DNA from: Spirosoma profusum
GTDB taxonomy: Bacteria > Bacteroidota > Bacteroidia > Cytophagales > Spirosomataceae
Assembly: GCF_014699005.1 (NCBI RefSeq)
Contig: NZ_JACWZY010000029.1
Coordinates: 1 to 64,000, forward strand
Length of the DNA: 64,000 nucleotides
Reading direction: 5' to 3'
Shown here one piece after another: positions 36,910-45,316 of this stretch (its first letter is position 1; each line of letters starts with the position of its first letter). The notes under the pieces are model-generated. The model was not told the origin of the DNA. It saw only the letters and a list, made by a program, of their open reading frames with translations, and did not search any database. The position numbers were made by a program, and so were the translations under genes.

Positions 36910-37335
36910 ATGGTTGATATACTTTATGTAGAAGATAATCCGGATGATGCGGATATCTTCAGTCGCCTGGTTACCAAATTTGAACAGTCGCCTACCTATA
37001 CCATTCTGGAAAGTGGCTCTGAAGCCATTGACTATCTAACTGGTAAAGACGGTCAACAACGTAGAACACTTCCCAAGCTTTTGTTGCTCGACCTCAATCT
37101 GGTAGGTTTAAGTGGCTTCGACGTAGTGAAACGACTACGTGCGGCCGACCATACACGCTGGTTACCCATTGTTTCGTACAGTACATCGGATAATCCCAAC
37201 GACATTCGGGAAGCTTATGCAGCCGGCATCAACGCCTACGTTGTAAAACCAGGGAACTATCAGGCAACCCGCGAACTGCTTCAGCATTTGTGCCGATTTT
37301 GGCTGGAAAACAATACGCTGTTAAACTTCCAATGA
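36910..37335 (+). CDS. single-domain response regulator (Rcp1-like)
   Basis: A 141-residue CheY-like receiver with no output domain. The acidic pocket is E8-D9 in LYVEDN, the phosphoacceptor is D61 in LLLLDLNLVG, then come S/T in SYSTSD and the lysine of YVVKPGNY. Receivers of this kind pair with phytochrome kinases, and the position after the phytochrome makes it the probable phosphate acceptor. The stop overlaps the heme oxygenase start (ATGA), so the two are translated together. Confidence 0.92.
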   Translation: MVDILYVEDNPDDADIFSRLVTKFEQSPTYTILESGSEAIDYLTGKDGQQRRTLPKLLLLDLNLVGLSGFDVVKRLRAADHTRWLPIVSYSTSDNPNDIREAYAAGINAYVVKPGNYQATRELLQHLCRFWLENNTLLNFQ

Positions 37336-37904
37336 CCTCATTGCCGGAACGGCTCAAGTCCGAAACACGTCCTTTACACGAACAAACAGAGCAGTTGCTC
37401 TATTCTGAATCGCTACGTAGCGGTACGTTGTCGGCCAGTCAGTATCAGCACTTGCTACGTACTCATTTAGCGTATCATCAGGCTTTGGAAACAGCCATCG
37501 ACCAACATCCTGATTTCTTTGAGCAATATCGTCCCGACAGCCGTCGAAAAACGCCCTGGTTACTGGCCGACATCGGTACTACGTTAACCGATACTACGTT
37601 ACCAGCTAACGAGTTTACCAACTGGTCGCCGTTTGCATTACTAGGTGCAGCTTACGTTGGCGAAGGGTCGATGCTTGGCGGAAAAACGGTCTGGCATTTG
37701 CTTCAGCAGAGTTCGGCGCTGGCTTCTTTATTACCAACGGCTCGTTTTTACAAGGGTTATGGCGCCGATACGGGTCAGCAATGGCGCGATTTCGGGGCTT
37801 TTCTGACGCAGCAAGGCGCCGATAAGCCCGATGAAGTAGTTGAAGGGGCTCGTCAGGCTTTTCTTACGTACCAAAACCTATTTAGATGGACTGCCGGAAA
37901 ATAA
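37332..37904 (+). CDS. biliverdin-producing heme oxygenase
   Basis: A 190-residue all-helical heme oxygenase of the BphO group, which opens heme to biliverdin, the phytochrome chromophore. The proximal histidine is H16 in TRPLHEQTE, and the distal-helix stretch is GAAYVGEGSMLGGK (glycine-rich, as in the family). I chose the ATG at 37332 because it overlaps the preceding stop and gives the family N-terminus. The 3' end overlaps the next gene by 19 bases. It is very rich in the ACGTA word: 7 sites in 573 bases by my count. Confidence 0.9.
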   Translation: MTSLPERLKSETRPLHEQTEQLLYSESLRSGTLSASQYQHLLRTHLAYHQALETAIDQHPDFFEQYRPDSRRKTPWLLADIGTTLTDTTLPANEFTNWSPFALLGAAYVGEGSMLGGKTVWHLLQQSSALASLLPTARFYKGYGADTGQQWRDFGAFLTQQGADKPDEVVEGARQAFLTYQNLFRWTAGK

Positions 37905-39142
37905 GCTTATTCGTCTTCGTTACGTTCGTTTCGTTAACCAGTTTCACGATCTCTCCCATCGACTCGTTACGTTCCACGGGTGTCAGTAACGATACCGGAC
38001 GTACCAAACGAGCAGCTTCACTGTTAACAGGCGCCGACCAGACTGACCAGTACGTGCCGTATCTGAAAGGCAAACGTGTGGCGATGGTTGTGAATCCAAC
38101 GTCCATCATTGGCAACAAATCCAGCGTCGATAGTCTGCTTCAACTTGGAATTAAGATAGTGAGGATTTTCGGACCGGAACACGGTTTCAGAGGAAACGCC
38201 AGCAATGGGATGAAAGTTGATGACAGCGTTGACCCGAAAACAGGGATACCCATTATTTCACTGTATGGCAAAAATCGCAAACCTTCCGCCGAGCTACTTG
38301 CTGATGTCGACGTATTGATTTATGATATTCAGGACGTAGGGGCTCGCTTTTACACGTACATCAATACGTTGAGTCATGTGATGGAGTCCTGCGCCGAAAA
38401 CAATAAAGAACTGCTGATTCTGGACCGGCCTAATCCTAACGGCTACGTTGTGGATGGGCCAATTCTGGAAGATCATCTCAAGTCGGGAATTGGTATGTTC
38501 CGTATTCCAATAACGCACGGACTCACTATTGCCGAATTCGCTCAGATGCTCAACGGCGAAGGATGGCTCCCAAATGGGCAAAAATGCAAACTTCGCATCG
38601 TGAAAGTTGCTAATTATACGCACGATACGCCTTATACGCTTCCAGTAGCCCCGTCGCCCAATCTGAACACGGCTCAATCCATACTACTCTATCCGAGCAT
38701 TTGTTTATTCGAGGGCACTATTGTTAGCCAGGGACGTGGAACATACATTCCGTTTACCGTGCTCGGCGCCCCAGCGTTAAAAGGCAAATACGCCTTTTCG
38801 TTTCGTCCGATCAGTATCAAAGGGATGAAAGAAGCCCCTCTCCATCAGGACACAGACTGCTATGGACTCGACTTGCGAAACTATGACACCAGCCAACTTC
38901 GCAGAAGTAAGCAATTGAATTTAAGCTGGTTAACTGAGTTATATAAAGCTTATCCGGATAAGGAACGCTTTTTTGATGCCAGTCAGAGTAAAGAAATTGG
39001 CAATTTTAACAAGCTGGTCGGAAATGAGCTGCTGAAACAGCAAATTATCGATGGTACATCCGAAGCCGAAATCCGCAAAAGCTGGGAGCCAGGTTTGTCG
39101 AACTATAAAAAAATGCGCCAAAAGTATCTGATCTATCCGTAG
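37886..39142 (+). CDS. DUF1343/NamZ-family exo-beta-N-acetylmuramidase
   Basis: A 418-residue exported protein: signal peptide (about 1-24), then the DUF1343 domain with LKGKRVAMVVNPTS, FGPEHGFRGNASNG, YDIQDVGARFYTYI, LDRPNPNG and APSPNLNTAQSILLYPS. NamZ enzymes remove terminal MurNAc from peptidoglycan fragments, a recycling step. The start lies 19 bases inside the heme oxygenase gene in another frame, so it is probably on the phytochrome transcript; the functional link, if any, is unknown. A long dispersed hairpin follows. Confidence 0.9.
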   Translation: MDCRKISLFVFVTFVSLTSFTISPIDSLRSTGVSNDTGRTKRAASLLTGADQTDQYVPYLKGKRVAMVVNPTSIIGNKSSVDSLLQLGIKIVRIFGPEHGFRGNASNGMKVDDSVDPKTGIPIISLYGKNRKPSAELLADVDVLIYDIQDVGARFYTYINTLSHVMESCAENNKELLILDRPNPNGYVVDGPILEDHLKSGIGMFRIPITHGLTIAEFAQMLNGEGWLPNGQKCKLRIVKVANYTHDTPYTLPVAPSPNLNTAQSILLYPSICLFEGTIVSQGRGTYIPFTVLGAPALKGKYAFSFRPISIKGMKEAPLHQDTDCYGLDLRNYDTSQLRRSKQLNLSWLTELYKAYPDKERFFDASQSKEIGNFNKLVGNELLKQQIIDGTSEAEIRKSWEPGLSNYKKMRQKYLIYP

Positions 39143-39175
39143 ATAGTCGTCAGTCGATAGTCATTAGTTAACTAG
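39141..39175. repeat. solitary arm of the GATAGTCGTCAGTC word family
   Basis: Words such as GATAGTCGTCAGTC and GATAGTCATTAG, which form hairpin arms at 6610 and 49011, occur here directly after the NamZ stop without a full partner arm. Confidence 0.5.
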
Positions 39176-39182
39176 AATTGTA

Positions 39183-39276
39183 TTTTTTGTCATCCTGACG
39201 AAGGAAGGATCTTAACGTTTCCTTATTAGGGTGTTAGGAGACGTTAAGATCCTTCCTTCGTCAGGATGACAAAAAA
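39183..39276. repeat. dispersed hairpin with perfect 36-base arms (GTCATCCTGACGAAGG family)
   Basis: Arms 39183-39218 and 39241-39276 are exact complements over 36 bases, with a 22-base loop. Flanking T and A runs make it a two-way terminator between convergent genes. A second copy lies at 56634-56723 with paired differences in both arms. Confidence 0.9.
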
Positions 39277-39303
39277 CCAGTCAAAGTGTGAAGAATTTCA
39301 GTA

Positions 39304-40980
39304 TTAAGAAATAACAACGTTGCGTGATTCGAAAACTGGTAAGAAAACTTTAAACGTTGAACCAACTCCCGGTTGACTGGTAACATCAATGGCGCCCCCG
39401 TAGCTTTCGGCAACCCGTTGGCAGATAGCAAGACCAATGCCCGTACCACCATACGATTTTGCGTCATGCAATCGCTGAAACGGGTGAAAAATCTTGTCTT
39501 TGTATTTTTCGTCGAATCCGATACCATTATCAGCCACCGTAATGAGCCAGAAGGCATTAGATCGTTGTTGGAGTGATTCGGGTAACTCGTTCGACTGCGC
39601 TCGTTTCGAGCGAATCGTAATGACAGGAGTTGAGTCAGTCTGTCCAAATTTCAGCGCATTCGCCACCAGATTTTGCAACAGTTGACGTAGTCGCGTGGCA
39701 CTACCGGGCAACGTAGGTAGGGCGCCTATATCGATAATGGCTTTCTTCTCGGCGATGGCCACTTCCAGGTCGCTGATTACATCCGTAATGACACTTGACA
39801 GATTCACCGGAACCGGAACATCGCGATTGGTAGCTAATTGGGAATACATCAGCAAATCTTTCACCAGCATCTGCATCCGCTGGGCTGATTTCTGGATACG
39901 ACGTACCATATCGCGTTCACCATCGGCCAGATTATCTACAAACTGGTTCTGAAGTACGTCGCTGAATGTCTGGATCTTACGCAGTGGCTCCTGCAAATCG
40001 TGGCTGGCAATTTGAGCAAACTGGCGGAGATTATCGTTGCTTTGCCGGAGTTCGGTATTGCTACGTCGCAACTCTTCAGACTGGTGTTGTATCTGTAAGT
40101 TCGCGTTTTTACGGTCGGTGATATCCAATTGCAAAATTATCAGTCCATCGTCCTGTTTCACCGCTGATACGTCGAACCACTTATCGATATTATTCTGCGA
40201 ATAAGCAAGTTCAGTACGAAACAGGGTACCCGTTTCCAGCGTTTTCACCAATTCCCCAAATAAATCTGTCTTTTGGTAATCTGGATAAATCTTGTCTAAA
40301 TGCTGGCCAATCAGTTCATCCAATGACCTACCCAGCAGATCAACCGTTAGTTTACTGGCTGATAAAATCTGAAAATCAAGAACTTCATTATCTTCACTAC
40401 GTATCGCGCTCACCATAACCATGCTGATTGGCATACTCTCCAGCACGACTTCGAGGGCTTTGCTACGTTGTCGGGCCAGGGCTTCCTGCTGGCGGCTGGT
40501 CTGCACTGCCTGCTGGAGTGCCTCCGTACGATCAGCTATTAACTTTTCTAACTCCTCCTGCTGACGATGACTTTCGGTAATGTCGATCACCGTTCCAATA
40601 AAGCGATGAGCTCGTCCCGTTTCATCGAAAAACGCCCGACCATTCGCCCGAATCCAGCGAAGCTGGTGATCTTCAAGGCCAATTGTACGATAGTTGATGT
40701 CGTAACGCCCGGTGCTTCCTGGCCGTAGCGCTTCCTGAACCACCTGATCTGTGATCTCCCGATCGTCAGGATGCAGGCCACTTAGAAATACATCGTAGTC
40801 GATTTTAGCATCGGGGGGCAGGCCGAACAGCGCCTTACATCGGCTATCCCACATAAGCACGCTCGTAATCGGATCAAAATCCCAGGTGCCAACCTGAGCA
40901 GCTTCGATAATGAGTTTTAACCGTTCCGACTCCTCGGAAGCACTCCTGGATAAGTTAATTGGTAGCTGCGTTTCGTTCAC
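39304..40980 (-). CDS. PAS-domain sensor histidine kinase
   Basis: A 558-residue cytoplasmic kinase with no membrane segment. PAS 1 (about 20-145, with VGTWDFDPITSVLMWDSRCKALFG and the PAC stretch GTVIDITESHRQQEELE), a coiled coil, and PAS 2 (about 175-290, ending LQLDITDRKNANLQ) lead into a second coiled coil. HisKA has the phosphoacceptor in IASHDLQEPLRKIQTFSDVL, and the HATPase has DNGIGFDEKYKDKIFHPFQRLH and GGTGIGLAICQRV. The type with HDLQEPLRK is abundant in Bacteroidota. No cognate regulator is adjacent; the Rcp1-like receiver 2 kb away is a possible partner. Confidence 0.92.
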   Translation of the reverse strand: MNETQLPINLSRSASEESERLKLIIEAAQVGTWDFDPITSVLMWDSRCKALFGLPPDAKIDYDVFLSGLHPDDREITDQVVQEALRPGSTGRYDINYRTIGLEDHQLRWIRANGRAFFDETGRAHRFIGTVIDITESHRQQEELEKLIADRTEALQQAVQTSRQQEALARQRSKALEVVLESMPISMVMVSAIRSEDNEVLDFQILSASKLTVDLLGRSLDELIGQHLDKIYPDYQKTDLFGELVKTLETGTLFRTELAYSQNNIDKWFDVSAVKQDDGLIILQLDITDRKNANLQIQHQSEELRRSNTELRQSNDNLRQFAQIASHDLQEPLRKIQTFSDVLQNQFVDNLADGERDMVRRIQKSAQRMQMLVKDLLMYSQLATNRDVPVPVNLSSVITDVISDLEVAIAEKKAIIDIGALPTLPGSATRLRQLLQNLVANALKFGQTDSTPVITIRSKRAQSNELPESLQQRSNAFWLITVADNGIGFDEKYKDKIFHPFQRLHDAKSYGGTGIGLAICQRVAESYGGAIDVTSQPGVGSTFKVFLPVFESRNVVIS

Positions 40981-41130
40981 TTGACTGAATACCCTTTGCC
41001 CTCGTTAATCAATCTTCCAATACTAACTATAAATCAACATTGCGGTTTATGGTTGACACCATTCGCAAAATACGTATTCAACACATCAGAAGCATTATTT
41101 TATCCTTAAAAAGCTTACAAATTGAACTGA

Positions 41131-41769
41131 CTAACGTGTTAGTTTTGCGTCAATCTGTTGAAGAATTGCATCAAAATCAGACGGGTGTGTTACGTAATCC
41201 AACGTATCAACGTTTAGAATCAAGAGTGGGCCAAGTTGATACGTTGTCACAAATTCTTCGTAAAGCTGGTTGAGATCCGCCAGATACGTATCACTGATGG
41301 CCTGTTCGTAGTTACGCCCTCGCTTCTGTATACGCTGACGTAGTCGGGGCAAGCTGGCCCGCAGGTAAATCATCAGGTCGGGGGGACGTACCAGGCTCAT
41401 CATGTTTTCGAACACCTGCCGATACGTCAGGTAATCGCGCTCGCTCATGTCGCCACGCTGGTAGAGATTTCGGGCGAAGATGGCCGCATCCTCATAAATG
41501 GTACGATCCTGAATCATCGGCGTCGGTTCAATAGCCTTTTCTCTCGAAACCTGCTGGTTGTCGACGATTTTTTTCATCTGCGCAAAGCGACTATTCAGAA
41601 AAAATATTTGCAGATTAAATGACCACCGGCGCATGTCGGCATAAAAATCCGCGAGGTAGGGATTTCCTTCAACCGCTTCATACAGTACGTCCCACTTGTA
41701 ATGAGCAGCCATCATTTGGGCGAGTGTCGTTTTACCAGCGCCAATATTTCCCGTTATAGCGATATGCAT
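41131..41769 (-). CDS. deoxynucleoside kinase
   Basis: A 212-residue kinase of the deoxyadenosine/deoxyguanosine kinase family that salvages deoxynucleosides. The P-loop is GNIGAGKT (residues 7-14). Next come YEAVEGNPYLADFY (substrate glutamate), DRTIYEDAAIFARNL (the DR(S/T) motif), the lid arginines in LPRLRQRIQKRGRNYE, and the closing TYLADLNQLYEEF. It is cytosolic and monocistronic, and a compound inverted-repeat region lies upstream. The base specificity cannot be told. Confidence 0.9.
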   Translation of the reverse strand: MHIAITGNIGAGKTTLAQMMAAHYKWDVLYEAVEGNPYLADFYADMRRWSFNLQIFFLNSRFAQMKKIVDNQQVSREKAIEPTPMIQDRTIYEDAAIFARNLYQRGDMSERDYLTYRQVFENMMSLVRPPDLMIYLRASLPRLRQRIQKRGRNYEQAISDTYLADLNQLYEEFVTTYQLGPLLILNVDTLDYVTHPSDFDAILQQIDAKLTR

Positions 41770-41773
41770 ACTT

Positions 41774-41860
41774 AAAGAGTGAATGAGTGCATGAGCGAAA
41801 CCGGGCCGCCGGAGCGGAGCAAATAGCTAGTGCAAGCAATCTTTCCCTTATTCACTCTTT
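41774..41860. repeat. inverted repeat, AAAGAGTGAATGAG word family
   Basis: AAAGAGTGAATGAG (from 41774) pairs over about 12 bases with TTATTCACTCTTT ending at 41860. The left arm also continues GAGCGAAA, which could pair with the solitary CTCTTTCGCTCTTTT at 41994-42009. A solitary GACTAACGACTGACGACTAT arm (41861-41880) follows directly. Confidence 0.65.
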
Positions 41861-41898
41861 GACTAACGACTGACGACTATCGACTGTTTTAGTTTAAT

Positions 41899-41954
41899 TT
41901 TGTAATTAGAATTTTGCAATTAGAGATCTCTAATTGCAAAATTCTAATTACAAA
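41899..41954. repeat. perfect 56-base palindrome without a loop
   Basis: Arms of 28 bases (41899-41926 and 41927-41954) are exact complements with no spacer; the centre is AGATCT. The words are TTGTAATTAGAATTTTGC. The sequence AAAGGAG follows it at once. It lies in the upstream region of trhO. A TAATTTTG -7-like element (41895-41902) overlaps its left edge. Confidence 0.9.
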
Positions 41955-42012
41955 GGAGATGTCGAGCGGCCTTGTTCGCACTTTCACTCTTTGGCTCTTT
42001 CGCTCTTTTATT

Positions 42013-42984
42013 ATGAAACCGTACCGCGTTCTTTTATACTATATCTATTCGCCCATCGAATATCCGGAGCAATACCGGGAAGAGCATCATCTGCTTTGCC
42101 TGCGCCTGAATCTGCTCGGACGTATCATCGTTGCTCCCGAAGGTCTCAACGGAACCGTTTCGGGCCTGACTGCCGATTGCGAGGTCTATATGGATACGCT
42201 ACGTAATGACCCGCGTTTTGCCGGTATTGAGTTTAAAGTAGATGAATCAGATGGGCATGCGTTTCAGAAATTACACGTGCGTGTGAAACCCGAAATTGTC
42301 CATTCAGATTTACCGGTCAATCCACTGGAACAAACCGGTATTCACCTTGAACCGGAGGAATTTCGGCAACTCAAAAATGATCCAGACGTAGTGCTGGTTG
42401 ATATGCGCTCGAATTATGAGCACTCGGTCGGTAAATTTAAAGGGGCCGTTACGTTCGACATGGAAAACCTGCGCGAACTCCCCGATCATATTGCTGAGAT
42501 AGAACATCTGAAAGGTTCCGGCAAGAAAATCATTACGTATTGCACAGGCGGTATCAAATGCGAAAAAGCGTCAGCCTATCTATTAAAGCAGGGTTTTGAA
42601 AATGTGTACCAGCTTCACGGCGGCATCATCAAATACGGTATAGAAGCTGGTGGTGAAGATTTCGACGGCGAATGCTACGTATTCGACAACCGCGTAACGG
42701 TGCCCGTCAACCACGTAAACCCGGCTATTGTATCGACTTGTTACCGTTGTGGTACGGCTACGAGTCGGATGATAAATTGCGCCAGTCCAACCTGTAATAA
42801 CCACATTACAATGTGCGAAGCCTGCGGTCTGGAGCATGGAGGAACCTGTACCGACGAATGCAAAAACGACCCGAATCTCCGTGAATATGACGGGACGGGT
42901 TACTATGGGAAAGTAACTCAGAATTACTCACCGCTACTTGGTTTTAAAACCCGGCAAGGCCAGAAAACGGAAGTGAACTTATAA
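42013..42984 (+). CDS. trhO: tRNA uridine(34) hydroxylase TrhO (YceA)
   Basis: A 323-residue rhodanese-like enzyme that makes 5-hydroxyuridine at the wobble position of tRNAs. An N-terminal ferredoxin-like domain (LLYYIYSPIE, GRIIVAPEGLNGTVSG) leads into the rhodanese domain, with the catalytic C177 in TYCTGGIKCEKAS. A C-terminal zinc-ribbon-like part follows with CYRCG, CASPTC and CEACG. I chose the ATG at 42013 (MKPYRVLLYY) because the longer frame would translate inverted-repeat DNA. The stop overlaps the convergent threonine synthase end by six bases. Confidence 0.93.
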   Translation: MKPYRVLLYYIYSPIEYPEQYREEHHLLCLRLNLLGRIIVAPEGLNGTVSGLTADCEVYMDTLRNDPRFAGIEFKVDESDGHAFQKLHVRVKPEIVHSDLPVNPLEQTGIHLEPEEFRQLKNDPDVVLVDMRSNYEHSVGKFKGAVTFDMENLRELPDHIAEIEHLKGSGKKIITYCTGGIKCEKASAYLLKQGFENVYQLHGGIIKYGIEAGGEDFDGECYVFDNRVTVPVNHVNPAIVSTCYRCGTATSRMINCASPTCNNHITMCEACGLEHGGTCTDECKNDPNLREYDGTGYYGKVTQNYSPLLGFKTRQGQKTEVNL

Positions 42985-44184
42985 ACTCCGCTCCCACTTT
43001 CCTTTGATATTGTCCAGGTATTTCTGCCCAGACCCCGTATTGAGCAACAGTATATGATCGTCTGGACGTAGCCAGCCCAGACGTAGCAATTTCTTCGTGG
43101 CGGCCCAGATAGCTCCACCTTCGGGTGCAACAAAAACGCCTTCATGGCGGCAAAGTTCGCTCACGCCTTCCAGCATGTCATCTTCCGATACGGATATGGC
43201 TGTACCGCTGGACTCCAGCAACGTATTGAGAATGAGCGGTTCGCCAATCGGGCGAGGGACAGCTAATCCGTTAGCCACGGTGGGTCGGCCAACGTATTGC
43301 TTACTATTTACCTGCTCACCCTGCCACGAAGCAACAATAGGCGCACACTGCTCGGCCTGAACGGCAACCATGCGTGGAAGTGCTACGTTACCAGGAAGCC
43401 ACCCCAACGCTTTCATTTCGTGAAAGGCTTTCCAGATACCTATCAGGCCCGTACCTCCGCCGGTTGGATACATGATCACGTCGGGCAATTGCCAGTTTAA
43501 CTGTTCCGCGATTTCAAAGCCCATCGTTTTCTTTCCCTCTAGCCGGTAAGGTTCCTTCAACGTCGATACGTCGAAATAAGCGTCATACTGATTGATTTCC
43601 TGGACTTTAGCGACACAATCGTTAATCAATCCATCGACTTCAATCAATTGGGCCCCGTACCCGATGCATTCTTCTTTGAACGCATCCGGAGTATGACGCG
43701 GCATTACGACAACTGCTTCCAGTCCCGCCCGAGCGCAATAAGCTGCCATCGCCACCCCCGCATTTCCCGCCGTTGGAATAATGCAGGCCCGTTCGCCGTT
43801 TTCCTTCGCTTTGGATATAGCCATACATAACCCTCTGGCTTTAAATGAACCTGTTGGATTAAGCCCTTCGTCTTTTAGTGTAATATGGTTCAGATTGTAT
43901 CTACTTGCCAGTCGATTGAGTGTAAGAATGGGCGTGTAACCCTCCCCTAAACTAACCTGGTTTTGCGGTTGGATAACGGGTAGCAGTTCCTCATAACGCC
44001 ACATCGATTTGGGACGGGCCTGTAAATCAGACAGGAGCACGCTGCCTACGTCAAGAACGTACTGGCAAAGTAGAGGAGCCTGGCAACATGTCGACAAGGT
44101 CTTTCGGCCACATGGGTCGTGAACGATTCCGCATCTCGAACAATGCAGATTTCCTAAAAGTGATGAAGTGATGGTAAGATTCAT
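42979..44184 (-). CDS. thrC: threonine synthase
   Basis: A 401-residue PLP enzyme of fold type II that converts O-phosphohomoserine to threonine. The N-terminal cysteine-rich knuckle (CSRCG at 15-19, then C25, C33-C34 and C40) suits the subgroup with a zinc-ribbon start. The PLP lysine is K116 in NPTGSFKARG, followed by the PTAGNAGVA and PTGGGTGLIG phosphate loops. Other threonine-branch genes are absent here, so it is an isolated copy, and a threonine/cysteate synthase-like paralogue cannot be excluded. A LysR gene lies just upstream on the same strand. Confidence 0.85.
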   Translation of the reverse strand: MNLTITSSLLGNLHCSRCGIVHDPCGRKTLSTCCQAPLLCQYVLDVGSVLLSDLQARPKSMWRYEELLPVIQPQNQVSLGEGYTPILTLNRLASRYNLNHITLKDEGLNPTGSFKARGLCMAISKAKENGERACIIPTAGNAGVAMAAYCARAGLEAVVVMPRHTPDAFKEECIGYGAQLIEVDGLINDCVAKVQEINQYDAYFDVSTLKEPYRLEGKKTMGFEIAEQLNWQLPDVIMYPTGGGTGLIGIWKAFHEMKALGWLPGNVALPRMVAVQAEQCAPIVASWQGEQVNSKQYVGRPTVANGLAVPRPIGEPLILNTLLESSGTAISVSEDDMLEGVSELCRHEGVFVAPEGGAIWAATKKLLRLGWLRPDDHILLLNTGSGQKYLDNIKGKWERSL

Positions 44185-44248
44185 GGTTGTATTTTTCCCG
44201 AAAAGTCCCGGTTATCAACGCATGAAGCAAATACCGTTTTGAGATGAG

Positions 44249-45154
44249 TTATTCCCTTTGGGAATAGTGACGTTGTGTAAATTGAATAAAAGTACTCACC
44301 AATTTATTGTTCTCAGTACCCTTTCGCTGGATAAAATAGAACGTTCGCCGAAGCTTCAGATCATGGATGGGCACTTCAACTAACTCGCCAGTTGCCAGTT
44401 CTTTGAGAATGGCCCGCTTGGGGAGAAAGGCCAGACAGGTATCGGCCAGTACAAAATTTTTCAACGCTTCCGTTCCGCCCAGCCGAATCAAAATACGTAA
44501 CGAAGCCAGATTAACGCCCTGTCGCTCCAGGGCATCTTCAACCACGGCCAATGTTCCAGAACCATTCTCCCGCAAAGCCAGTGGAATAGTTGGCAAATCC
44601 GTTACTGTCAGCGTCCGGCCACTTAATGGGCTTTTGGTTGAACAAACGGCCAATACGTCGTCAGTCATAAACGGCGTGTAGGTTAGCGTGTTAACCTGCT
44701 TCATAACTTCCACAATACCAACGTCGATATGGTGTTCCAGTAAGGCATTTTGAATATTGTTCGAATTGCGATTCAGTACGTTGACCTGGATATGACTGTA
44801 TCGTCGCAGATAAGCCGAAAGAACAGGGGGCAATACATATAAACTTATGGTTGTGCTGGCTCCTACGGCAAGCTTGGTGGGCGGCAAAAAGTTTTCGTTA
44901 AGTTGCTGAATCTCCTGGTGTAAGTCCTCCTGCAACTGACTCGCATCCAGCAACTTATTATACAATGCTTTCCCGGCTGCGGTTAAACTAATAGTCGTAC
45001 CATGCCGTTCAAACAAGCCCGTTTTGTAGAAATACTCCAGCGATTTAACGTGTTTGCTGATGGCCGACTGGCTCAGGAATAATGTCTGACTAGCTTTTGT
45101 AAAACTCAGCAAACGAGCCACCTCAAGAAAAATTTGATGCCGAGTTGATAGCAT
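44249..45154 (-). CDS. LysR-family transcriptional regulator
   Basis: A 301-residue regulator. The winged helix-turn-helix (residues 1-62: IFLEVARLLSFTKASQTLFLSQSAISKHVKSLE) is followed by the linker helix and a two-lobed effector domain (about 90-295), with AVGASTTISLYVLPPVL and GGTEALKNFVLAD. The domain resembles CysB/CbbR-like sensors, but the ligand is unknown. Its place 64 bases upstream of threonine synthase on the same strand suggests co-transcription. No divergent target is present; a large inverted repeat sits upstream. Confidence 0.92.
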   Translation of the reverse strand: MLSTRHQIFLEVARLLSFTKASQTLFLSQSAISKHVKSLEYFYKTGLFERHGTTISLTAAGKALYNKLLDASQLQEDLHQEIQQLNENFLPPTKLAVGASTTISLYVLPPVLSAYLRRYSHIQVNVLNRNSNNIQNALLEHHIDVGIVEVMKQVNTLTYTPFMTDDVLAVCSTKSPLSGRTLTVTDLPTIPLALRENGSGTLAVVEDALERQGVNLASLRILIRLGGTEALKNFVLADTCLAFLPKRAILKELATGELVEVPIHDLKLRRTFYFIQRKGTENNKLVSTFIQFTQRHYSQRE

Positions 45155-45186
45155 AATCCGTCAAAGATATTTGTTTCTGACAAGTA

Positions 45187-45316
45187 TTAAAGAGCGAAAT
45201 CGGACCGCCGAAGCGGAGTGAAATGAGTGAAAGAACGAAAGTACTTGCTGGACGCTTATATGCCGGTTGGCTTTCACTCATTCACTCCGCTTCGGCGGTC
45301 CGATTTCGCTCTTTAA
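45187..45316. repeat. long inverted repeat with 46-base arms (GAGCGAAATCGGACCGCCG)
   Basis: The left arm 45187-45233 and right arm 45271-45316 are complements over 46 bases, with one extra A in the left arm and a 37-base loop. The right arm contains the stop codon of the PhyH-type gene. A fragment of its GC-rich core (CCGCCGGAGCGGAG) also appears at 41806-41819. Confidence 0.88.
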
